NCBI GenBank assembly: GCA_937884605.1
Contig: CALGDM010000006.1
Span: forward strand, 310,001 to 374,000
Direction of reading: 5' to 3'
DNA: 64,000 nucleotides
Origin: an uncultured Spiribacter sp.
Lineage (GTDB): Bacteria; Pseudomonadota; Gammaproteobacteria; Nitrococcales; Nitrococcaceae
The position numbers and the translations under genes were made by a program. This document shows, piece by piece, positions 43,222 to 53,206 of this stretch (positions are counted from its first letter, which is position 1; each line of letters starts with the position of its first letter). The notes under the pieces were generated by a model. That model was not told where the DNA came from, made no database searches, and was given only the letters and a program-made list of their open reading frames with translations.

Positions 43222-44277
43222 ATGGTTCAGCGACATCGCGACGGGCCGTCCGGCGCTCGTGCGCAGCACCTGCTCCGGGCCCTCGTGCATCGATACATTC
43301 GCGACGGTCAGCCGGTCGGCTCGCGTGCCCTGACGCGCGAGGCCGGCATGGATCTGAGTGCGGCCTCGATCCGCAATGTCATGGCCGACCTCGAAGAGGC
43401 CGGCTACATCCACTCGCCGCACACGTCGGCGGGACGCATCCCGACCGATCGCGGCTATCGGTTTTTTGTGGACACCCTGCTGAGCGCCCGCCCGGACAGT
43501 GGTCTTGATGCGGATAATCTGCGCATCCGTCTGGACGGTGAGGGGGGTACCGACTCGCTGGTTGATTCAGCGTCAAACATCCTCTCGGGCCTGACCCATC
43601 TGGCCGGCGTCGTGACCCTGCCGCGGCGCGAGTTCGGCTCGATCCGCCACATTGAATTCCTGCCGCTTGCGCAGCACCGTATTCTGGCGATCGTGGTGCT
43701 GAATGACTCCGAGGTACAGAACCGCGTTATCGAAACCGATCGCGATTACAGCGCCGCCGAGCTCCAGCAGGTCTCGAACTTTCTGTCCAGTGAATTCGCC
43801 GGCAAGAGCGTGGGCGAGGTGCGTCGCGGCCTGCTCGAGGCGATGCAGGCCGATCAGCAGGACGTCAATGAGTTGATGACCTCGGCCATCGCGGTGGCGC
43901 AGACCCTGTTTGCGGGCGAGAGCGACGCCAGCGATGACTTTGTCATGGCCGGCGAAACCAACCTGATGACCTTCGCCGAGTTATCGAACGTCGAAAAGCT
44001 CAAGGAGCTGTTCGAAGCGTTTGGCCGCAAGCGCGACATTCTGCATCTGCTTGACCGCTGCCTGTCGGCGGATGGCGTACAGATTTTCATTGGCCAGGAA
44101 TCAGGCTATCAGGCCTTCGACGGCGTCAGTCTGGTGACCTCGACCTATCAGAGTGACGATAACGTTCTGGGCGTGCTGGGCGTCATCGGTCCGACGCGGA
44201 TGGAATACGACCGGGTCATCCCGATCGTCGATGTCACTGCCCGTTTGCTCGGCCATGCCTTGAAACCAACGCATTGA
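43222..44277 (+). CDS. hrcA: Heat-inducible transcription repressor HrcA
   Basis: 351 residues. N-terminal winged helix (LLRALVHRYIRDGQPVGSR, AASIRNVMADLEEAGYI) and the family segment SPHTSAGRIPTDRGYRFFVD. The C-terminal part has GEVRRGLLEAM, FAELSNVEKLKELFEAF and IGQESGYQAFDGVSLVTS. HrcA needs GroEL for activity and binds CIRCE, found just upstream. The ATG follows GGAGG. First gene of the operon. Confidence 0.96.
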   Translation: MVQRHRDGPSGARAQHLLRALVHRYIRDGQPVGSRALTREAGMDLSAASIRNVMADLEEAGYIHSPHTSAGRIPTDRGYRFFVDTLLSARPDSGLDADNLRIRLDGEGGTDSLVDSASNILSGLTHLAGVVTLPRREFGSIRHIEFLPLAQHRILAIVVLNDSEVQNRVIETDRDYSAAELQQVSNFLSSEFAGKSVGEVRRGLLEAMQADQQDVNELMTSAIAVAQTLFAGESDASDDFVMAGETNLMTFAELSNVEKLKELFEAFGRKRDILHLLDRCLSADGVQIFIGQESGYQAFDGVSLVTSTYQSDDNVLGVLGVIGPTRMEYDRVIPIVDVTARLLGHALKPTH

Positions 44278-44321
44278 TCCCCACTTCTGCGAACAGGTGC
44301 AGTTCAAAAGCGGAGCAACGC

Positions 44322-44906
44322 ATGACAGACGAAGACGAGAAACCGGCTGAGAACGGTCCGGAAGAGCACGAGGCAGCGGATAACGGGGCCGCAGAGGACG
44401 GCCACGAGAAGACGCCCGAGGCGCTCAGTGCCGAGCTTGAGGCGGCTGAGGCGCGCGCTCAGGAAAACTGGAGCGAGTTTCTGCGGGCTCGGGCCGAGAT
44501 GGAAAACCTGCGTCGGCGCGCGGAAAAGGACGTGGCCGCCGCGCGCCAGCAATCGCTGGAAAAGCTCGCTGGCGAATTGCTCGCGGTCAAGGACAGCCTT
44601 GAAATGGGCCTGCAGGCGGCGCGCGACGAGAACGCCGATGCGGCCCGGCTGGCCGAAGGCTCGGAATTGACACTGCGGATGTTCGATCAGGCCCTCGAGA
44701 AGTTCAGCATCGAAGAGATCAATCCTCAGGGTGAGCGCTTCGACCCCGAGCGTCACGAGGCCATGACGGCCCAGGAAACCGACGAGCAGGCGCCCAACAC
44801 CGTGGTCAGCGTGATCCAGAAGGGCTATCGCCTCGGCGACCGCCTGTTGCGCCCCGCGCGAGTGATCGTGGCAAAAGCGCCGGCGGATTCAGGCGGCGAG
44901 GCTTGA
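44322..44906 (+). CDS. grpE: Nucleotide exchange factor GrpE
   Basis: 194 residues: a very acidic, disordered N-terminus (1-55), a coiled coil with RARAEMENLRRRAEKDV, and a C-terminal beta domain with INPQGERFDPERHEAMTAQE and VVSVIQKGYRLGDRLLRPARVIVAK, listed as fragments. It releases ADP from DnaK and acts as a thermosensor. The ATG at 44322 follows GGAG; a longer frame to 44274 overlaps the hrcA stop and is unlikely. Confidence 0.95.
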   Translation: MTDEDEKPAENGPEEHEAADNGAAEDGHEKTPEALSAELEAAEARAQENWSEFLRARAEMENLRRRAEKDVAAARQQSLEKLAGELLAVKDSLEMGLQAARDENADAARLAEGSELTLRMFDQALEKFSIEEINPQGERFDPERHEAMTAQETDEQAPNTVVSVIQKGYRLGDRLLRPARVIVAKAPADSGGEA

Positions 44907-44973
44907 AAAATCCCGTACCGGCAACCACATCACCTGACGACACGAATTCTAGGATACTGAGGAGCAATCACTG

Positions 44974-46905
44974 ATGGGTAAGATCATAGGCATCGACCTG
45001 GGAACGACCAATTCCTGCGTCGCCGTGATGGAAGGCGGGACGTCCCGCGTCATCGAGAACGCGGAAGGCGATCGCACCACGCCCTCCACCGTGGCATTTA
45101 CTGAAGATGGCGAGGTGCTCGTCGGCGCCGCGGCCAAGCGTCAGGCGGTAACCAACCCGGAAAACACGCTGCATGCCATCAAGCGGCTGATCGGGCGCAA
45201 GTTCGAAGAGGACGTTGTCCAGCGCGACGTTCGCGAAATGCCCTACAGCATCGTCAAGGCCGATAATGCCGATGCGTGGGTCGAGGTGCGCGACAAGAAA
45301 ATGGCGCCGCCGGAAGTCTCCGCGCGGGTGCTGCAGAAGATGAAGAGCACCGCGGAGGATTATCTCGGCGAGGAAGTGAGCGAGGCAGTGATCACCGTGC
45401 CCGCCTACTTCAACGACTCGCAGCGTCAGGCCACCAAGGATGCTGGCCGCATTGCCGGGCTGGACGTTAAACGTATCATCAACGAGCCCACTGCGGCGGC
45501 ACTGGCCTACGGGCTCGACAAGCAGGGCGGGGATCGCAAGATTGCGGTCTACGACCTGGGCGGCGGCACGTTTGACGTCTCGATCATCGAGATCGCCGAA
45601 GTCGAAGGCGAGCACCAGTTTGAGGTGCTGTCCACCAACGGTGACACTTTCCTCGGTGGCGAGGACTTTGACCGCGCGGTGATCGACTACCTGATCGCCG
45701 AGTTCAAGAAGGACCAGGGCATCGACCTGTCCGGCGACCGGCTGGCGCTGCAGCGGCTCAAGGAAGCGGGCGAGAAGGCCAAGATCGAGCTGTCCTCGGC
45801 CCAGCAGACCGAGGTCAACCTGCCGTACATCACGGCGGATAATACCGGGCCGAAGCATCTCAACCTCAAGCTCACCCGGGCCAAGCTCGAGAGCCTGATC
45901 GAGGATCTGGTCAAGCGCACGATCAAGCCCTGCGAGGTGGCGCTCAAGGACGCGGGTCTGAAGGCGAGCGATGTCGACGACGTAATTCTCGTCGGCGGTC
46001 AGACGCGCACGCCCAAGGTCCAGGAAGCGGTCAAGTCATTCTTTGACAAGGAACCGCGCCGGGACGTGAACCCGGATGAAGCCGTCGCCGTGGGTGCCGC
46101 AATCCAGGGTGGTGTACTCGGTGGCGACGTCAAGGACGTCCTGCTGCTCGACGTGACGCCGCTGTCCCTCGGCATCGAGACGCTCGGCGGGGTCATGACC
46201 AAGCTCATCGAGAAGAACACCACGATCCCGACCAAGGCCAACCAGGTGTTCTCGACCGCCGAGGACAATCAGGGCGCGGTCACCGTGCATGTCCTGCAGG
46301 GCGAGCGCGAGATGGCCAGCGATAACAAGTCGCTGGGCAAGTTCGATCTCTCCGACATTCCGCCGGCGCCGCGCGGTGTGCCGCAGATCGAGGTCACCTT
46401 CGACATCGATGCCAACGGTATCCTGCATGTCACCGCCAAGGACAAGGGCACCGGCAAGGAGCAGTCCATCCAGATCCGCGCCTCCGGTGGGCTTTCGGAT
46501 GAAGACATCGAGCGCATGGTCGAGGACGCCGAGTCCAACGCCGAGGAAGACCGCAAGGCGCGCGAGCTGGTCGAGGCCCGTAACCAGGCCGATGGTCTGA
46601 TCCACGGTGCACGCAAGAGCGTGGAAGAGGCGGGCGACAAGGTCTCGGACGAGGAGAAGCAGTCGGTTGAGACGGCCATCAGCAACCTCGAAGAGGCCAT
46701 GAAGGGCAGCGACAAGGCGGCCATCGATTCGGCCACCGAAGCGCTCGCGACGGAGTCCGGCAAGATTGCCGAGAAGCTGTACTCGGATGCGAGTGCCGGC
46801 GACGGAGGCGAGCAGTCGGGCGGTGCCGAAAACGCCGAGTCGAACCAGGAGGACGTCGTCGACGCCGATTTCGAGGAAGTCAACGACGACGACAAAAAGA
46901 AGTAA
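44974..46905 (+). CDS. dnaK: Chaperone DnaK (Hsp70)
   Basis: 643 residues. ATPase signatures: [34 protein letters not shown] and [17 protein letters not shown]. The linker [16 protein letters not shown] leads to the substrate-binding domain and an alpha-helical lid; the C-terminus is acidic ([15 protein letters not shown]). DnaK folds nascent and heat-damaged proteins with DnaJ and GrpE. It follows GAGGAG at 67 bases from grpE. Confidence 0.98.
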   Translation: MGKIIGIDLGTTNSCVAVMEGGTSRVIENAEGDRTTPSTVAFTEDGEVLVGAAAKRQAVTNPENTLHAIKRLIGRKFEEDVVQRDVREMPYSIVKADNADAWVEVRDKKMAPPEVSARVLQKMKSTAEDYLGEEVSEAVITVPAYFNDSQRQATKDAGRIAGLDVKRIINEPTAAALAYGLDKQGGDRKIAVYDLGGGTFDVSIIEIAEVEGEHQFEVLSTNGDTFLGGEDFDRAVIDYLIAEFKKDQGIDLSGDRLALQRLKEAGEKAKIELSSAQQTEVNLPYITADNTGPKHLNLKLTRAKLESLIEDLVKRTIKPCEVALKDAGLKASDVDDVILVGGQTRTPKVQEAVKSFFDKEPRRDVNPDEAVAVGAAIQGGVLGGDVKDVLLLDVTPLSLGIETLGGVMTKLIEKNTTIPTKANQVFSTAEDNQGAVTVHVLQGEREMASDNKSLGKFDLSDIPPAPRGVPQIEVTFDIDANGILHVTAKDKGTGKEQSIQIRASGGLSDEDIERMVEDAESNAEEDRKARELVEARNQADGLIHGARKSVEEAGDKVSDEEKQSVETAISNLEEAMKGSDKAAIDSATEALATESGKIAEKLYSDASAGDGGEQSGGAENAESNQEDVVDADFEEVNDDDKKK

Positions 46906-46938
46906 AGCCGCACCGCGGCCTTTCCGCTTCTTCGGCAG

Positions 46939-46988
46939 GGCGCAGCCCACCGATCGCCCGGCTTCGGCCGGCAGTCGGTGCCTGCGCC
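46939..46988 (+). other. Large stem-loop in the dnaK-dnaJ spacer
   Basis: Nested complementary blocks GGCGCAG/CTGCGCC, CACCGA/TCGGTG and CGGC/GCCG close on a TTCG tetraloop and are followed by TTT. It may reduce transcription into dnaJ or protect the dnaK mRNA end, as DnaK is needed in excess over DnaJ. Confidence 0.65.
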
Positions 46989-47044
46989 TTTGCTGTTAGC
47001 GCGGCGGCCGTTACTCTGCAACGACAACGGTTAGAACGGGCACC

Positions 47045-48184
47045 ATGGCAAAACGCGATTATTACGAAATCCTCGAGGTCTCGAAGAACGCCTCGGAGAG
47101 CGACCTCAAAAAGGCCTATCGCCGGCTGGCGATGAAATACCATCCCGACCGCAACCCGGATGATGGCGACGCCGAGGTGCGTTTCAAGGAGGTCAAGGAG
47201 GCGTACGAAGTCCTCAGCGACCCGCAGAAACGCTCGGCCTATGATCAGTTCGGTCATGCCGGCGTCGATCCGAGCGCCGGCGGCGGGCCTGGCGGTGGCG
47301 GATTCGGTCGTGGCGGAGCCGATTTTTCCGACATTTTCTCGGACGTCTTCGGCGACATCTTCGGTGGCGGTCGCGGGGGCGGGCGCGCCTTCCGCGGGGC
47401 CGATCTGCGCTACCGCATGGAGATCTCCCTCGAAGAGGCGGTCCAGGGTGTGGACCGGGATATTCAGATCCCCACGCAGGTGCGCTGCGACGAGTGCGAG
47501 GGCAGCGGTGCAGCGCCCGGCAGTGAACCGGTCACCTGCCAGACCTGCAATGGCCATGGCGATGTCCGTGTGCAGCAGGGCTTTTTCTCGATCCAGCAGA
47601 GCTGCCCGCGCTGTGACGGCACCGGTCAGGTGATCAGCGACCCATGTCGCAAGTGCCGCGGCAAGGGCACGGTGGCCGATCAGAAAACGCTGAACGTGCA
47701 AGTGCCCCCGGGCGTGGACACCGGTGATCGCATCCGCCTGAGCGGCGAGGGCGAACCCGGCGAGCAGGGTGGGCCGCCCGGTGATCTGTACGTCGAGATG
47801 GTGGTCAAGCCGCATCCGATCTTCACTCGAGAAGGGGCGGATCTGCGCTGCGATATCCCGCTGAGCGTGACCACCGCGGCACTCGGCGGCGAAATCGAAG
47901 TGCCTACACTGGCTGGCCGGGTCACCCTGCGCATTCCTGCCGGCACCCAGTCGGGCAAGGTCTTCCGCGTTCGTGGCAAGGGCGTGAAGCCGGTGCGCGG
48001 CGGCACTCATGGTGATCTCCTCTGCCGGGTCATGGTCGAGACGCCGGTCAATCTGACCGCGCGGCAAAAGGAACTGCTCGAGGAGCTGTCCGAGACTCTC
48101 GAACAGGACGGCGAGCACCACAACCCGCGGGGCAGTTCGTGGCTGGATACGGTGAAGTCGTTTTTCGATCGGATGAAACTCTGA
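47045..48184 (+). CDS. dnaJ: Chaperone DnaJ (Hsp40)
   Basis: 379 residues. J domain (1-70) with HPD in [11 protein letters not shown], a Gly/Phe-rich linker (75-120), four zinc-finger repeats ([32 protein letters not shown]), and the C-terminal substrate-binding barrels with [18 protein letters not shown]. It stimulates DnaK's ATPase. Follows dnaK by 139 bases containing a large hairpin, and precedes dapB by one base. Confidence 0.97.
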   Translation: MAKRDYYEILEVSKNASESDLKKAYRRLAMKYHPDRNPDDGDAEVRFKEVKEAYEVLSDPQKRSAYDQFGHAGVDPSAGGGPGGGGFGRGGADFSDIFSDVFGDIFGGGRGGGRAFRGADLRYRMEISLEEAVQGVDRDIQIPTQVRCDECEGSGAAPGSEPVTCQTCNGHGDVRVQQGFFSIQQSCPRCDGTGQVISDPCRKCRGKGTVADQKTLNVQVPPGVDTGDRIRLSGEGEPGEQGGPPGDLYVEMVVKPHPIFTREGADLRCDIPLSVTTAALGGEIEVPTLAGRVTLRIPAGTQSGKVFRVRGKGVKPVRGGTHGDLLCRVMVETPVNLTARQKELLEELSETLEQDGEHHNPRGSSWLDTVKSFFDRMKL

Positions 48185-48185
48185 C

Positions 48186-48992
48186 ATGACGAAAGTGGCG
48201 ATCCTGGGGGCATCGGGCCGGATGGGCCGAACATTGATCGGGCTGATTGCCGCGGCCGATGACCTGGAGCTGGTCGGCGCCAGCACCCGGGCGGACAGCG
48301 CAGCGGCGGGCAGTGATGCGGGGCTGATCGCGGGCTGTGGGGCGCTGGACGTGACCCTGACGGCGTCGGTGGAGGATGCCCTCATCGACGCCGATGTGGG
48401 GATCGATTTCACCCTGCCGGCGGCATTGTCCAGCAATCTGGCCGCCGCCGGCGCACGCGGTTGCCCGCTGGTGATCGGTACCACGGGCGTGGATGCCGAC
48501 GGGCTCAGGGCCATTGATGCCACGGCCAGGACTCTGCCCCTGGTGTTTGCGGCCAATTACAGCAGTGGCGTCACGCTGCTGCAGCGCCTGGTGCGCACCG
48601 CGGCGGCGGCACTCGATAGTGACTACGATGTCGAGATTCTCGAGTCCCACCATCGCGGCAAGCGCGATGCGCCCTCCGGAACGGCCAGGGCGTTGGGACA
48701 ATCGGTGGCGGCAGGACGCGGCGTCGACCTGGCATCGAACGCGGTCTATGCCCGCGAGGGAATGACCGGCGAGCGCCCCGTCGGCGCCATTGGTTTTCAG
48801 GCCTTGCGCGGTGGCGATATTGTGGGTGAACACACGGTCATGCTGGCCGGCGACGGTGAGCGGCTCGAGCTCACGCATCGTGCCTCAAGCCGCGAGACGT
48901 TTGCCCGCGGGGCGCTGCGGGCGGCGCGCTGGGTAATCGCTCAGCCCCCCGGCCGCTTCGATATGGACGATGTCCTCGGTCTCAGGGCCTGA
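48186..48992 (+). CDS. dapB: 4-hydroxy-tetrahydrodipicolinate reductase
   Basis: 268 residues. NAD(P) motif ILGASGRMGRTLIG near the start and the catalytic stretch ESHHRGKRDAPSGTA with the His-His and Lys residues; C-terminal GEHTVMLAGDGERLELTHRA is typical. DapB makes tetrahydrodipicolinate for lysine and peptidoglycan. It lies one base after the dnaJ stop; the dnaJ-dapB order is frequent in gammaproteobacteria. Confidence 0.96.
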   Translation: MTKVAILGASGRMGRTLIGLIAAADDLELVGASTRADSAAAGSDAGLIAGCGALDVTLTASVEDALIDADVGIDFTLPAALSSNLAAAGARGCPLVIGTTGVDADGLRAIDATARTLPLVFAANYSSGVTLLQRLVRTAAAALDSDYDVEILESHHRGKRDAPSGTARALGQSVAAGRGVDLASNAVYAREGMTGERPVGAIGFQALRGGDIVGEHTVMLAGDGERLELTHRASSRETFARGALRAARWVIAQPPGRFDMDDVLGLRA

Positions 48993-49018
48993 GGCGTCGT
49001 CGAAAGCCGGAGTCAATC

Positions 49019-50014
49019 ATGCGCATTGCCATTGTTGGAGCGGGGCTGGCGGGCCTGAGCGCAGCCCGTGTCCTCAAGGACGCGGGCCTCGACCCGGTGG
49101 TGTTCGACAAGGCCCGCGGTCCCGGCGGGCGCATCGTCAGCAAGCGCACGCCCTACGGCGGGGTTGATCTGGGCACACAGTATTTCACCGCCCGTGACGG
49201 CGAGTTTCGGGCGGTGGTGGACGATTGGCGGCGGGCCGAGGTGGTTGCACCGTGGCCGGGTACGCCACGGGTCCTGCCCGAGGGGCAGCCGGCACGGGCG
49301 CAGGAACGCCTGGTCGCGGTGCCGCGTATGTCCGCATTGGCTCGGCACATGGCCGAGGGGCTGGACGTACGCTGCGAGGTCCAGGTGCGCGAAATGACCC
49401 GCGAGGCAGACACCTGGCGCATTCAGGATCGTCACGGCGAATCATTGGGCGCATTCGACAGCGTCTTGCTGACCGCTCCCGCGCCCCAGGCCCAGTCATT
49501 GCTGGCTGAGCCGAGTCCGCGCCTGGCGGCCCGCGCGGTCGAAGCCCCCATGAAACCCTGCTGGGCGGTGGGTCTGGTGTTGGACAAACCCCTCGATCTG
49601 GCATTTGACGCGGGCTTTCCCAGCAGTGGTCCGCTGGGCTGGGTGGCGCGGTTGGGCGCTCGGCCCCAGCGCCCGCAAACGCCCGAAATCTGGACGCTGC
49701 ACGCAACGGATGTCTGGAGCGAGGCGAACATCGAATGGTCGGCCGATGCCGTTGGCGAATACCTGACGCAGGCTTTTGCCGATCTGACGCGACGCCAACC
49801 GGTGGTGACCGACCGGTTTGTTCATCGCTGGCGCTTTGCCCGGTCGCGTCGCGCCCTCGCCGAGCCTTCCGGCTATCTCGAGCATGATCAGCTGTTGTGT
49901 GCCGGCGACTGGATTACTGACGGCCGGGTCGAGGGGGCATGGCGCAGCGGCCGGGCAGCCGCCCGGCGCCTGATCAGTCTTGCCGCGGGCCGGGTTGAGC
50001 CAGGCGCTGAATGA
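49019..50014 (+). CDS. Renalase-like FAD-dependent oxidoreductase
   Basis: 331 residues. FAD-binding RIAIVGAGLAGLSAARVL (2-19) and the loop KARGPGGRIVSKRT match renalase-like flavoproteins; the C-terminal FAD contact is AGDWITDGRVEGAWRSG. It resembles the flavoprotein at 30767 in the first 60 residues. Its substrate is unknown; isomeric NAD(P)H repair is possible by homology. It follows dapB by 26 bases and overlaps the convergent dapE by 41 bases. Confidence 0.82.
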   Translation: MRIAIVGAGLAGLSAARVLKDAGLDPVVFDKARGPGGRIVSKRTPYGGVDLGTQYFTARDGEFRAVVDDWRRAEVVAPWPGTPRVLPEGQPARAQERLVAVPRMSALARHMAEGLDVRCEVQVREMTREADTWRIQDRHGESLGAFDSVLLTAPAPQAQSLLAEPSPRLAARAVEAPMKPCWAVGLVLDKPLDLAFDAGFPSSGPLGWVARLGARPQRPQTPEIWTLHATDVWSEANIEWSADAVGEYLTQAFADLTRRQPVVTDRFVHRWRFARSRRALAEPSGYLEHDQLLCAGDWITDGRVEGAWRSGRAAARRLISLAAGRVEPGAE

Positions 50015-51128
50015 TTTCGGCGTAGTCCCGGGCAAGCTGGCCGATGGCATCCAGCGCGACATGCTCATCGACCTGGTGAATGCTCTGATTGACCGGGCCG
50101 AACTCCACGACCTCGGCGCCCAGCGGCGCGATGAATCGGCCGTCCGACGTGCCGCCGGCAGTATCGGCGCGGGGGGCGACGCCGCGGCGACGGGTGATTA
50201 CCGCCTCGATCGCCCGCCGCAGGGCGCCGGGTTCGCTTGCAAAGGGCTGCGCGGAGTGTTTCCAGTCGATGGTGGCACCGGGCGCGTGGGCATCAGCCAT
50301 TGCCTGGATCCGCTGTTGCAGGTCTTCGGCGGTGCTGGCCGGTGAGTAGCGTAGATTGAAGCGGGCCGAGGCATGGCCCGGTATAACGTTGATGGCGTCG
50401 GTGGCGGCATCGACGCCGGTGATCTGCAAACCGGTGGGCGGGAACTCGCGGGTGCCATCATCCCAACGCGTGACGGCCAGTTCGGCCATCAGCGGCATCA
50501 GCCGATGCAGCGGGTTGTCTGCCTGAGCGGGATAGGCCACATGCCCCTGGCGGCCGGTGATTGCGATCTCGCCGCTCAGCGAGCCCCGACGCCCCACCCG
50601 TATCGTGTCGCCCAGTTGGTTCTGGCTGCTCGGCTCGCCCACCAGACACCAGTCGATGCCGCCCAAACGCTCGGCGATCAGGGGGGCGATCGCACGGATA
50701 CCCTCCTGAGCAGGTCCTTCCTCATCGCTGGTCAGGGCAACGGCAATGCGCAGACCGGTGGCGGCGGTTGCCGCTTCGCAGGCCGTCACGAAGGCCGCCA
50801 CGCTCGCTTTCATGTCGGCGCTGCCGCGCCCGTAGAGTTGATCGTCGCGCCGGGTCGGCTCGAAGGGGGGTGACGACCAGGCATCCGCCGGCCCCGGTGG
50901 GACAACGTCCGTGTGGCCAACAAACAGCAGCACCGGCCCGTCCTGGCCGCGGGTGGCCAGCAGGTTGCTGACGGGGCCCCGGGGCAGCCAGTCGATGGCA
51001 AACCCTGCAGCGGCCAGATGCTCGGCCACCAGTGTCTGACAGCCGGCATCGTCCGGTGTGACCGAGGCGCGGGCAATCAGCGCCTCGGTCAGGGCGATGG
51101 CCTGTTGCGTCGAAACCCTGGCGTCCAT
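49974..51128 (-). CDS. dapE: Succinyl-diaminopimelate desuccinylase
   Basis: 384 residues of the M20 family. Metal ligands and acid: FVGHTDVVPPGP, YGRGSADMKASVAAF and TSDEEGPAQEG. The dimerisation segment GRRGSLSGEIAITGRQGHVAYP and the C-terminal GGTSDGRFIAPLGAEVVEFGPVN, listed in fragments, match DapE. It removes succinate from N-succinyl-LL-DAP. Part of the dapC-dapD-dapE run on this strand. Confidence 0.94.
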   Translation of the reverse strand: MDARVSTQQAIALTEALIARASVTPDDAGCQTLVAEHLAAAGFAIDWLPRGPVSNLLATRGQDGPVLLFVGHTDVVPPGPADAWSSPPFEPTRRDDQLYGRGSADMKASVAAFVTACEAATAATGLRIAVALTSDEEGPAQEGIRAIAPLIAERLGGIDWCLVGEPSSQNQLGDTIRVGRRGSLSGEIAITGRQGHVAYPAQADNPLHRLMPLMAELAVTRWDDGTREFPPTGLQITGVDAATDAINVIPGHASARFNLRYSPASTAEDLQQRIQAMADAHAPGATIDWKHSAQPFASEPGALRRAIEAVITRRRGVAPRADTAGGTSDGRFIAPLGAEVVEFGPVNQSIHQVDEHVALDAIGQLARDYAEIIQRLAQPGPRQD

Positions 51129-51143
51129 CGTCGCGCCGGCGTC

Positions 51144-51962
51144 TCAGGGCCGCAGCAGTTCGTTGATGCCGACCTTGGCCCGGGTCTGGGCATCAACCTG
51201 CTTGATGATCACTGCGCAGTAGAGGCTGTGACTGCCATCCGCAGCAGGCAGGTTGCCGGGGACCACCACCGCGCCGGCCGGGACGCGGCCGTACAGGACT
51301 TCGCCGGTTTCCCGGTTGTAGATCTTGGTGCTCTGGCCGATGAACACACCCATCGAGATCACCGCTCCCTGCTCGACCCGGACGCCCTCAACGATCTCCG
51401 ATCGGGCGCCGATAAAGCAGTCATCCTCGATGATCGTGGGGTTGGCCTGGAGTGGCTCGAGCACGCCACCAATGCCGGCGCCCCCGGACAGATGGACGTT
51501 GCGGCCGATCTGCGCGCATGAGCCGACAGTGGCCCAGGTGTCCACCATCGTGCCGCGATCGACGTAGGCGCCGATGTTGACGTAGGACGGCATCAGCACG
51601 ACCCCGTCGGCAATGTAAGCCCCGCGACGGGCCGCTGCCGGCGGCACCACCCGCACGCCGTCGGCCTGGAAATCCGCCGTGCTGTAATCGGCGTATTTCA
51701 TCGCCACTTTGTCAAAGTAGTCGGTCTCGCCGCCGCGGATGCGCTGATTGGGCGTGAGTCGAAATGAAAGCAGAACGGCTTTTTTCAGCCACTCATTGAC
51801 TTGCCAATCGCCGTTGACCGGCTCGGCCACCCGCGCCTCGCCGCGGTCGAGCCGCCCCAGCGCCTCCTGCACCGCGGCATGCAGCTCGGCGGGCGCCTCG
51901 GCCGGGTTGAGGGTGTCGCGGCGCTCGAAGGCGTTTTCTATGATTCTCTGGATGGGTTCCAT
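51144..51962 (-). CDS. dapD: Tetrahydrodipicolinate N-succinyltransferase
   Basis: 272 residues. An N-terminal helical domain (1-100) is followed by a left-handed beta-helix of hexapeptide repeats ([38 protein letters not shown], in fragments). DapD adds a succinyl group from succinyl-CoA to tetrahydrodipicolinate. It lies 17 bases after dapC and 15 before dapE, so the three succinylase steps form one unit. CGGAG precedes the ATG. Confidence 0.96.
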   Translation of the reverse strand: MEPIQRIIENAFERRDTLNPAEAPAELHAAVQEALGRLDRGEARVAEPVNGDWQVNEWLKKAVLLSFRLTPNQRIRGGETDYFDKVAMKYADYSTADFQADGVRVVPPAAARRGAYIADGVVLMPSYVNIGAYVDRGTMVDTWATVGSCAQIGRNVHLSGGAGIGGVLEPLQANPTIIEDDCFIGARSEIVEGVRVEQGAVISMGVFIGQSTKIYNRETGEVLYGRVPAGAVVVPGNLPAADGSHSLYCAVIIKQVDAQTRAKVGINELLRP

Positions 51963-51979
51963 GCAATCGGCTCCGTGGC

Positions 51980-53206
51980 TCAGTACGAATGTTCGATAAA
52001 ATGGCGGATGCGACGCAATGCATCCTCGCAGACCGGCGTCTCGGCCACCAGCGCCAGGCGGACATGGCCGCGCCCGGGGTCACCCTCGGGCGATGGTCGC
52101 GATAAATAGCGCCCCGGTAGCACGCTCACGCCGGCATCGCGGTAGAGCCCGCGGGCAAAGGCTTCGTCGTCGCCGTCGGGCACGGGCAGCCAGATGTAAA
52201 AGCCGGCCTGGGGATCACGGTAAGGGCAGATATCGCCGATAATCGATCCAGCGCGCTCGAACTTGTCGCGATAGGCGGCGCGATTGGCGGCGACGTGGGC
52301 TTCATCCTGCCATGCCGCGCGACTGGCCTGTTGCACATGCAGGGGCAGGGCGCAGCCCTGATAGGTGCGGTAGGCGCGAAACGATTCGATCAGTCGGGCA
52401 TCGCCGGCGATAAAGCCTGACCGCAGTCCGGGCACGTTGGAGCGCTTCGAAAGGCTGTGAAAAACCAGACAACCGGCAAAGTCCGTGCGTCCCGCCTTGC
52501 GACAGGCCTGCAGCAGCCCCAGCGGCGGATCCGATTCATCGCGGTAGAGTTCGCTGTAGCACTCATCGGCGGCGATGACAAAGCCATGACGGGACTGACG
52601 CTCGAGAAGCTCGTCCCAGAACGCCTGGGGAATCACCTGGCCCGTGGGGTTGCCCGGACTGCACAGATAGATCAGCCCGCAGCGCGCCCAGTCGGCGGCT
52701 TGCCAGTGGTGTATTGACGGCAGGCCGCTTGCGGGGTCGGTGTTGAGCAGTCGCGGCACGCCGCCGGCCAGCAGGGCGGCGCCCTCGTAGATCTGATAGA
52801 ACGGATTGGGCATGGCGACATCGGGCCGCTCGGCGGGATCGAGCAGGGCCTGGGTCACCGCAAAAAGCGCCTCCCGGGTGCCCGCGGCCGGCAGGATGTG
52901 GCGGTCGGGATCAATGTCGCCAGCGTCCAGTTGAAACCGCCCACACAGCCACGTCGCGATGGTTTCGCGCAACGCGGGTTCGCCGGCGCTCGCGGGATAG
53001 CGGCCCAGACTGTCGTGAAGGGCTTCGGCGGCGGCCCGCGTGATCAATCTCGGCACCGGATGGCGGGGCTCGCCGATGGACAGCGCCACCGGGTCGCGAT
53101 CCGATGGCGGTTTGATATCGCCAAGCAATGCCCGCAGCCGCTCAAACGGGTAGGGCTGAAGATGCTCGAGACCCGCCTGGCCCGGCCGTCGCTGATCAGA
53201 CGCCAT
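51980..53206 (-). CDS. dapC: Succinyldiaminopimelate transaminase
   Basis: 408 residues, a class-I PLP aminotransferase. The PLP Lys is in [17 protein letters not shown]; also [16 protein letters not shown] and [12 protein letters not shown], the Asp and Tyr of the cofactor site. It transaminates N-succinyl-2-amino-6-ketopimelate, the step between DapD and DapE. Begins within the end of glnD (11-base overlap) with GGAGGGG before the ATG. Confidence 0.93.
   Translation of the reverse strand: MASDQRRPGQAGLEHLQPYPFERLRALLGDIKPPSDRDPVALSIGEPRHPVPRLITRAAAEALHDSLGRYPASAGEPALRETIATWLCGRFQLDAGDIDPDRHILPAAGTREALFAVTQALLDPAERPDVAMPNPFYQIYEGAALLAGGVPRLLNTDPASGLPSIHHWQAADWARCGLIYLCSPGNPTGQVIPQAFWDELLERQSRHGFVIAADECYSELYRDESDPPLGLLQACRKAGRTDFAGCLVFHSLSKRSNVPGLRSGFIAGDARLIESFRAYRTYQGCALPLHVQQASRAAWQDEAHVAANRAAYRDKFERAGSIIGDICPYRDPQAGFYIWLPVPDGDDEAFARGLYRDAGVSVLPGRYLSRPSPEGDPGRGHVRLALVAETPVCEDALRRIRHFIEHSY

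Noticed and set aside
46880-48556. 558-codon open frame antisense to dnaJ and dapB
   Set aside because: It covers two unambiguous genes on the other strand, has no ribosome site or recognisable domain, and reflects codon bias of GC-rich genes.
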